Shown piece after piece: positions 5,750 to 10,358 of a stretch of 10,358 bases of DNA. This DNA is from Dysgonamonadaceae bacterium (GTDB lineage Bacteria; Bacteroidota; Bacteroidia; Bacteroidales; Azobacteroidaceae): contig JAIRRK010000175.1 in the NCBI GenBank assembly GCA_031256015.1, positions 1 through 10,358 of the forward strand, written 5' to 3'. The first letter of the stretch is position 1. Each line of letters opens with the position of its first letter. The notes beneath the pieces are model-generated. The model ran no database searches. It was not told the DNA's origin and worked only from the letters and a program-made list of their open reading frames with translations. A program made the position numbers and the translations under genes.

Positions 5750-7111
5750 TTATTTCACCGAGTTTGCCAAGTCTTCGGCTTCTTGTTGCGAAGGTGCTTC
5801 GGTATAAATCCGAATAATCGGTTCCGTATTGGACTTTCTGAAATGCACCCATTTATCCGGAAAGTCAACTTTCACTCCGTCGATGTCATTGATGGGATAA
5901 TCGGCGTATTTTTTCTTTATGGAATTCAACAACGCATCAATATCCGTATCGGGGGTTAAATCGATTCGTTGTTTAGCCATGAAGTAATTGGGGTATTGAG
6001 CACGAAGTTCACTTGTTTTCTTCCCCGATTTAGCCAATTGAGTCAGGAACAATCCGATTCCCACCAAAGCATCCCTGCCGTAATGAGAAGCCGGATAGAT
6101 AATTCCTCCGTTTCCTTCTCCTCCGATGATAGCATTTGTGGCTTTCATTTGAGCAACTACATTCACCTCTCCCACTGCTGATGCGGTATATTTTTGACCG
6201 TGTTTCTCCGTAACATCACGCAAAGCGCGAGTCGAACTCATATTCGAAACCGTGTTGCCCGGTGTGTTGGAAAGAATATAATCAGCCACTGCAACCAAAG
6301 TATATTCCTCACCAAACATGCTTCCGTCTTCGTTGATGATAACCAAACGATCGACATCCGGATCTACTACAAACCCGACATCTGCTTTTGAATTTTTCAT
6401 TACATCGGCAATTTCCGTCAAATGTTTCGGAAGAGGTTCCGGATTGTGAGCAAACTGTCCTGTCGGGTCAGCATTCAGTTCAATCACTTCTTTCACGCCC
6501 AAAGCTTTTAATAACTCCGGAAGGACAATTCCTCCCACTGAATTAACGGCATCGAAAGCGACCGTGAAATTTGCTTTTTTAATGGCATCAACATCTACCA
6601 AATCCAAGTTCAATACATGTTCGATATGTTTTTTCGTGTACGAATTGTCGCTTTTTTGTTTTCCTAATTTGTCGACATCGGCAAAAACAAACGTTTCGGC
6701 TTCTGCTATTTTCAATATGTTATTACCTTCTTCTGCGTTCAGAAACTCACCTTTTTCATTCAGGAGCTTCAGTGCATTCCATTGTTTCGGATTGTGAGAA
6801 GCTGTAAGAATGATACCTCCTGCTGCTTTTTCCATTGTAACAGCCAATTCGGTAGTCGGAGTAGTAGCCAAACCTATATCGACCACATCAAACCCCATTC
6901 CCATTAATGTTCCGACAACTATATTTCGAACCATTTCGCCGGACATCCGAGCGTCACGTCCAACAACGATGGTATTTGACGGATTCTTCTTTGATTTAAT
7001 CAAAGTGGCATAAGCTGCCGTAAACTTAACAATATCAAGGGGGGACAATCCTTCTCCGGCTTGACCGCCGATAGTTCCTCTGATTCCGGAAATAGATTTA
7101 ATCAATGACAT
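5750..7111 (-). CDS. glmM: Phosphoglucosamine mutase (alpha-D-phosphohexomutase family)
   Basis: 453 residues, close to the usual 445-465, ATG at 7111. All four loops of the alpha-D-phosphohexomutase family are present: the catalytic phosphoserine loop TASHNP with Ser105, the Mg-binding loop DPDVDR (Asp250, Asp252, Asp254), the sugar-binding loop GEGNGG (331-336), and the phosphate-binding loop RKSNTEPIIRIY (about 425-436). GlmM converts glucosamine-6-phosphate to glucosamine-1-phosphate, the cytosolic step before UDP-GlcNAc for peptidoglycan and lipopolysaccharide. Bacteroidetes versions carry GEGNGG where many others have GEXSG, and the context (after a DUF4827 gene, near nrnA and comEC) is the usual Bacteroidales one. 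Phosphomannomutase or phosphoglucomutase activity cannot be excluded from sequence alone. It follows the DUF4827 gene by 17 bases, so the two share a transcript. Confidence 0.92.
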   Translation of the reverse strand: MSLIKSISGIRGTIGGQAGEGLSPLDIVKFTAAYATLIKSKKNPSNTIVVGRDARMSGEMVRNIVVGTLMGMGFDVVDIGLATTPTTELAVTMEKAAGGIILTASHNPKQWNALKLLNEKGEFLNAEEGNNILKIAEAETFVFADVDKLGKQKSDNSYTKKHIEHVLNLDLVDVDAIKKANFTVAFDAVNSVGGIVLPELLKALGVKEVIELNADPTGQFAHNPEPLPKHLTEIADVMKNSKADVGFVVDPDVDRLVIINEDGSMFGEEYTLVAVADYILSNTPGNTVSNMSSTRALRDVTEKHGQKYTASAVGEVNVVAQMKATNAIIGGEGNGGIIYPASHYGRDALVGIGLFLTQLAKSGKKTSELRAQYPNYFMAKQRIDLTPDTDIDALLNSIKKKYADYPINDIDGVKVDFPDKWVHFRKSNTEPIIRIYTEAPSQQEAEDLANSVK

Positions 7112-7128
7112 AAAAACTGTATTTTTAT

Positions 7129-7710
7129 TTAATAAAACTTAGTATACTTGAGATTCTTGTAAAAACGAGGAACAAAGTTAGCATTATCCGATTGATTGCC
7201 AAAGGAAGAAGGAAGAATCATATTGACAACGGCTCCTTCTCTTACATATTTCAACGGATATGCCCAACCCGGCCCCGATATATTGGTATAGCTCGAACCG
7301 GTGGTTTTTCTGTTTCCGTATATGATTAACGAGCCTGACAGAAAACTCATAGGCAATGATACCGGTACCAAGGTATCTTGTCGTCCTGAAACATACGATT
7401 TTATATTGAATAAATAATCAAGTCGAACTTGTACATCTTCCACATCAACAAAAGGGTCAATTTTATCTCCGTTTCCCGAGTCAACCACCTGAAAATAAAT
7501 TCCTTCATTTGTTTTGAAATATTCATTTTCAGCGAATCGATGCTCTGCCGGGTATGTCTCCCGAACCCGAATACCTTGTCTGTCTAGGAAACGCTCTATG
7601 GCTTTTCTTTCTTCTCGGAGATACTCTTGTGTTGTTTTTTGTCTTTCGCAAGCAAGGGAAATGATTCCCAATATTAAAATCGATGAAATAAATAGGACTG
7701 TTTTTCTCAT
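7129..7710 (-). CDS. DUF4827-type lipoprotein
   Basis: 193 residues from ATG 7710 (MRKTVLFISSILILG). The frame extends to a TTG at 7731, but that codon overlaps the TAnnTTTG box at 7736-7729, so 7710 is the better start. Residues 1-20 are a lipoprotein signal with lipobox SLAC and Cys21 as the lipidated residue. The mature part has a helical opening (TTQEYLREERKAIERFLDRQG), then FKTNEGIYFQVVDSGNGD, and ends with GWAYPLKYVREGA and ILPSSFGNQ. This is the layout of the Bacteroidetes DUF4827 family, which resembles FKBP-type peptidyl-prolyl isomerases in its C-terminal part. The function is unknown; an envelope folding or assembly role is only a guess. It sits between nrnA and glmM, as in other Bacteroidales. 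Confidence 0.85.
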   Translation of the reverse strand: MRKTVLFISSILILGIISLACERQKTTQEYLREERKAIERFLDRQGIRVRETYPAEHRFAENEYFKTNEGIYFQVVDSGNGDKIDPFVDVEDVQVRLDYLFNIKSYVSGRQDTLVPVSLPMSFLSGSLIIYGNRKTTGSSYTNISGPGWAYPLKYVREGAVVNMILPSSFGNQSDNANFVPRFYKNLKYTKFY

Positions 7711-7728
7711 AAAATCATGTTTTCCCGA

Positions 7729-7736
7729 CAAAGGTA
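7729..7736 (-). promoter_or_regulatory. Bacteroidetes -7-like box TACCTTTG before the DUF4827 gene
   Basis: Minus-strand TACCTTTG predicts a start near 7725, 15 bases before the ATG at 7710. Just upstream, at 7744-7755, lies TCTTT-GT-AAAGA, a 5-bp dyad that could be an operator. No clear -33 TTTG is present at 20 bases. If real, the box would drive the DUF4827 gene, glmM and the flavoprotein apart from nrnA. Confidence 0.4.
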
Positions 7737-7763
7737 AATAAAGTCTTTGTAAAGATTTGTTTT

Positions 7764-8789
7764 TTATACCAATAATTGTTTATATTTCGGCAGTGATTGC
7801 TCAAATAAATCAATTGCTTCATCTAAACTTCCTGAAAATTCAGCACCCGACGCATTCAAATGGCCTCCTCCATGAAATATTTCCGAAGCAAATTGATTGG
7901 TCGGAAAATTCCCTTTCGAGCGAAAAGAGATTCTGATTTTATTGGTTTCTTCTCTTATAAAAGCCGAAAAAACAACATTTTCTATACTCAAGGGAATATT
8001 CACAAATCCTTCCGTATCTCCTTGCTGCCATTGAAATACCTGCTGCTCCGCCGCCGAAAGTGTAATAAGCGATGTTTTATACTCATTAAACAGTCTCATT
8101 TTTTCATACAAAACATATCCTTGCAAACGAATACGAGACTCCGAATAATTATTATACACTTTATCGTAAATTGCATCTTTGTCAATCCCTTTTTCCAACA
8201 ATTCTCCAATAATGAAATAAATTTGAGAGGAATTAGAGTTGAAAGTAAAAGCTCCGGTATCCGTCATCATTCCCGTATAGATACATTCGGCGGCATCGCG
8301 ATTAATCAAATCAAACATTCCCAGTTGACAAATAAACCGAAAAATCAATTCGCTTGTAGATGATATTTCAGGGTGTGAAATGATTAAATCGGCAAAATTA
8401 TCCGGGAAAGGATGATGATCAATCATTATCTTTTTCGCGCGTGATTTTTCTATATACGAAGCCAATTGGTCTGTTCTTTTCAAAGCATTGAAATCCAAAC
8501 AGAAAAGCAATTCAGCGGCCTCTATTAATTCTTTCGACGATGCATCATGTTTATTTCCGATGGTTACATCTTTCACTCCTTTCATCCAATTTAAGAATTG
8601 CGGGAAATTGTTAGGAACCAAAACATTAACGGATTTACCTAATTCCAATAAAAAATGATATAGTCCCAAAGAAGAACCCAAAGCATCTCCATCGGGGGAT
8701 ACATGAGAAATAATGACAATCTTATTTGCCTTATTCAGGTATTTTTCCGCTTTTTGAATTATGCTTTCAGAAATAACTTGATTTAACAT
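7764..8789 (-). CDS. nrnA: DHH/DHHA1 phosphoesterase: oligoribonuclease / pAp phosphatase
   Basis: 341 residues, ATG at 8789. The DHH domain has the metal-binding motifs in order: SHVSPDGDALG (His29, Asp33, Asp35), CLDFNALKR (Asp99), MIDHHPF (Asp124, His125, His126) and MMTDTGAF (Asp177). The C-terminal DHHA1 substrate-binding domain ends with FHGGGHLNASG (306-315). All expected catalytic residues are present and the length is normal. Family knowledge: NrnA is a Mn-dependent cytosolic enzyme that degrades 2-5 nt RNA fragments and dephosphorylates 3'-phosphoadenosine 5'-phosphate, replacing Orn in genomes that lack it. In some species related enzymes hydrolyse pApA or c-di-AMP, which cannot be excluded. 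It lies downstream of comEC with a 77-base gap holding its own leader, and upstream of the DUF4827 gene. Confidence 0.93.
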   Translation of the reverse strand: MLNQVISESIIQKAEKYLNKANKIVIISHVSPDGDALGSSLGLYHFLLELGKSVNVLVPNNFPQFLNWMKGVKDVTIGNKHDASSKELIEAAELLFCLDFNALKRTDQLASYIEKSRAKKIMIDHHPFPDNFADLIISHPEISSTSELIFRFICQLGMFDLINRDAAECIYTGMMTDTGAFTFNSNSSQIYFIIGELLEKGIDKDAIYDKVYNNYSESRIRLQGYVLYEKMRLFNEYKTSLITLSAAEQQVFQWQQGDTEGFVNIPLSIENVVFSAFIREETNKIRISFRSKGNFPTNQFASEIFHGGGHLNASGAEFSGSLDEAIDLFEQSLPKYKQLLV

Positions 8790-8866
8790 TCACGACAATT
8801 TAATAATTTACGAACAACAAAGTCTGAAAATCTTAAAAGGAGTGGCTCTCAGGCTTATAAATAGAG

Positions 8867-10357
8867 TCAGCAAAGGTAATAAATAAGCAGAAACATCACA
8901 ATAATTATCACCGGATAAAGATACAAAATTCTTTTTTTGAGAAAAAAGAAAATAATGCAAGCAATAACAATATAGGAAAGACCCGTTTCTAAAATAGTGA
9001 TTTGAATGTTGTCTATACTTCGATAGGGTAAATGATCCAAGAAGGAGACAATCGAGAGAAAAAAGCTTAGTATTTTATTCAAAATGACGTTTATGAAAAA
9101 CACATTCGACCATAAGTAACTCAATAATAGACAAAAGATAAGCAGAAATAATAAAATCGTCACCAAAGGAATAAGCAGCCAATTCGTTATTAAAAACACA
9201 ATCGGAATTTGGTTAAAATAATAAAGAGAAAGCGGCAAAACACCTATCTGTGCAGAAAAAGAAACACTTGTCAGATTCCATGCGTAATTAATAATCCGAT
9301 TTTTTGTTTCATAGAGTTTTTGAATATAAGAGTTAAATAATACGATGGAAATGACGGCAGAAAAACTCAACTGAAAGCCCACATCAAACAAGTATTCCGG
9401 TTGAAGCAACAACATAAAAAAAGCCGAAACCGCAATGGTATTTAAAGTAAATCCGCGATAAAAAAACATATTCCCAATGCTCCAAATACTTATCATGGAA
9501 GCCGCTCGAATAACTGAAGGAGACAATCCTGTCAGAAAAGCGAATCCCCAAATTAATGGTAATATAATCGTATTTTTGATTATTCTCCCTCGAAAAGAGT
9601 TCCCCAAAAAGGAAAGAAAAAAGTAAAACATCCCAAAAACAATGGAAAAATGCAATCCACTTACCGCCAATATATGCCCGGCCCCAATATTTGCAAATGA
9701 TTGACGCAAATCTTTATCCAAATCATACTTGTAACCGAACATTAACGCTGCCGCAAGAGAATAATTATTTTTATCCGGTATTATCTTTTGCAATTTATTT
9801 AGAAAGAATCTTCTTATTTGCAATGCTTTGATTGAAATAGAGAAAGCCGATTCGGAATCTTTTTTTATCCAATCTTCTTGGTTGACAAATCCGGAAGACG
9901 CAAATGATTGTTTCTTCAAAAAAGGAGGAGATTCTTCCAATTTTCCGTAAAACAATAATTTGTCTCCTAAATTTAATTCGTGCGAAGCTTCATTTTGAGG
10001 GAGATAAATAATTGCTTTTTTATTGAAGACTTGATCGATTATTTCTTCTTCGGAATTAATAATTTTCAGTTTACACTGAATGGTTTTGGGTTTCGGGAGA
10101 GGTTCGTCAATCAATAATCCTTCGTATAAATGAATATCGGAGGGAATATCCCATTCCTGTTTCGCTTCTGTCTGTTGTTGAGCAAAAACTCCGACTGTGA
10201 AAAGTAATAAAAAGAATCCTGTCCCGAATAAAAAATTCCATTTGTATCGTAAAGCTATTTTCGGATGATAAGATAAAAGGATTAAAGTTAATCCGACTAA
10301 ACAAAAGTAGATGCAAAACGAAAAAATATCGCCATACGCTTGAAAAAGAATCCCACA
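8867..10357 (-). CDS. comEC: ComEC/Rec2 family competence membrane protein (5' cut by window edge)
   Basis: The frame has no stop from 10357 to TGA 8869-8867, giving 496 residues. The TTG at 10114 is internal (residue 82), and the codons before it encode two membrane segments (about 13-30 and 41-59) proper to the family's N-terminus. Residues about 85-175 fit the DUF4131 / OB-like periplasmic region. The competence domain carries AAALMFG, GAGHILAVSGLH (225-236), GLSPSVIRAASM (277-288) and DVGFQLSF (325-332), then further membrane helices. The protein ends about 10 residues after a helix, at LIYYLC, with no metallo-beta-lactamase domain. ComEC forms the inner-membrane channel for single-stranded DNA uptake. 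It is first of the comEC-nrnA-DUF4827-glmM series. Some N-terminal residues, including probable first helices, are missing. Confidence 0.92.
   Translation of the reverse strand, partial: CGILFQAYGDIFSFCIYFCLVGLTLILLSYHPKIALRYKWNFLFGTGFFLLLFTVGVFAQQQTEAKQEWDIPSDIHLYEGLLIDEPLPKPKTIQCKLKIINSEEEIIDQVFNKKAIIYLPQNEASHELNLGDKLLFYGKLEESPPFLKKQSFASSGFVNQEDWIKKDSESAFSISIKALQIRRFFLNKLQKIIPDKNNYSLAAALMFGYKYDLDKDLRQSFANIGAGHILAVSGLHFSIVFGMFYFFLSFLGNSFRGRIIKNTIILPLIWGFAFLTGLSPSVIRAASMISIWSIGNMFFYRGFTLNTIAVSAFFMLLLQPEYLFDVGFQLSFSAVISIVLFNSYIQKLYETKNRIINYAWNLTSVSFSAQIGVLPLSLYYFNQIPIVFLITNWLLIPLVTILLFLLIFCLLLSYLWSNVFFINVILNKILSFFLSIVSFLDHLPYRSIDNIQITILETGLSYIVIACIIFFFLKKRILYLYPVIIIVMFLLIYYLC
8871..8902 (-). 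promoter_or_regulatory. Promoter-like -33 and -7 elements for nrnA, within the comEC 3' end
   Basis: Minus-strand ATTG (8902-8899) and TACCTTTG (8878-8871) are separated by 20 bases, the best fit to the Bacteroides TTTG / TAnnTTTG promoter in the window. The predicted start is near 8867, at the comEC stop codon. That gives nrnA an untranslated leader of about 78 bases (8867-8790), in which I see no strong hairpin. Confidence 0.55.
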
Positions 10358-10358
10358 C

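Noticed and set aside
10107..10358. Minus-strand open frame of 83 codons at the right edge
   Set aside because: The neighbouring frame is open all the way from 10357 into comEC and encodes the hydrophobic N-terminal helices expected there, so this frame is a shadow.

Overview
The window looks like chromosomal DNA of a Bacteroidales bacterium. The protein families point that way (DUF4827 and DUF4625 lipoproteins, a TonB-dependent receptor, the comEC-nrnA-DUF4827-glmM order). So do several promoter-like boxes of the Bacteroidetes form TAnnTTTG, and the lack of clear Shine-Dalgarno sites. A place near Porphyromonadaceae/Dysgonomonadaceae is a guess. No genus can be named from the sequence alone.

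Layout. 1-1314 (+) is the C-terminal three quarters of the ribosome-associated GTPase TypA/BipA, cut by the left edge. 1315-2026 is a 712-base non-coding stretch between convergent transcription units. It holds a hairpin at 1344-1378, a long interrupted stem at 1425-1507 with T-runs on both sides (bidirectional terminator or small RNA), and a G+C-rich zone packed with palindromes. That zone has an imperfect hairpin at 1714-1763, a 23-bp-period array of small palindromes at about 1793-1914, and two perfect palindromes at 1970-1979 and 2000-2011. Everything to the right is on the minus strand.

5057-2027 (-) is a compact three-gene unit with its own promoter-like box: a small membrane protein rich in His and Cys, a TonB-dependent outer-membrane receptor, and a His-rich DUF4625 lipoprotein that starts one base after the receptor stop. 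I infer a transition-metal (zinc, copper or nickel) uptake or handling system. This is the most interesting protein-coding content.

10357-5147 (-) is a conserved housekeeping cluster: comEC (cut by the right edge), the DHH phosphoesterase nrnA, a DUF4827 lipoprotein, phosphoglucosamine mutase glmM and a flavoprotein with an iron-sulfur-type cysteine motif. Promoter-like boxes in front of nrnA and the DUF4827 gene suggest internal transcription starts. The link between the two minus-strand blocks is loose: 89 bases, with a promoter-like box and no visible terminator.
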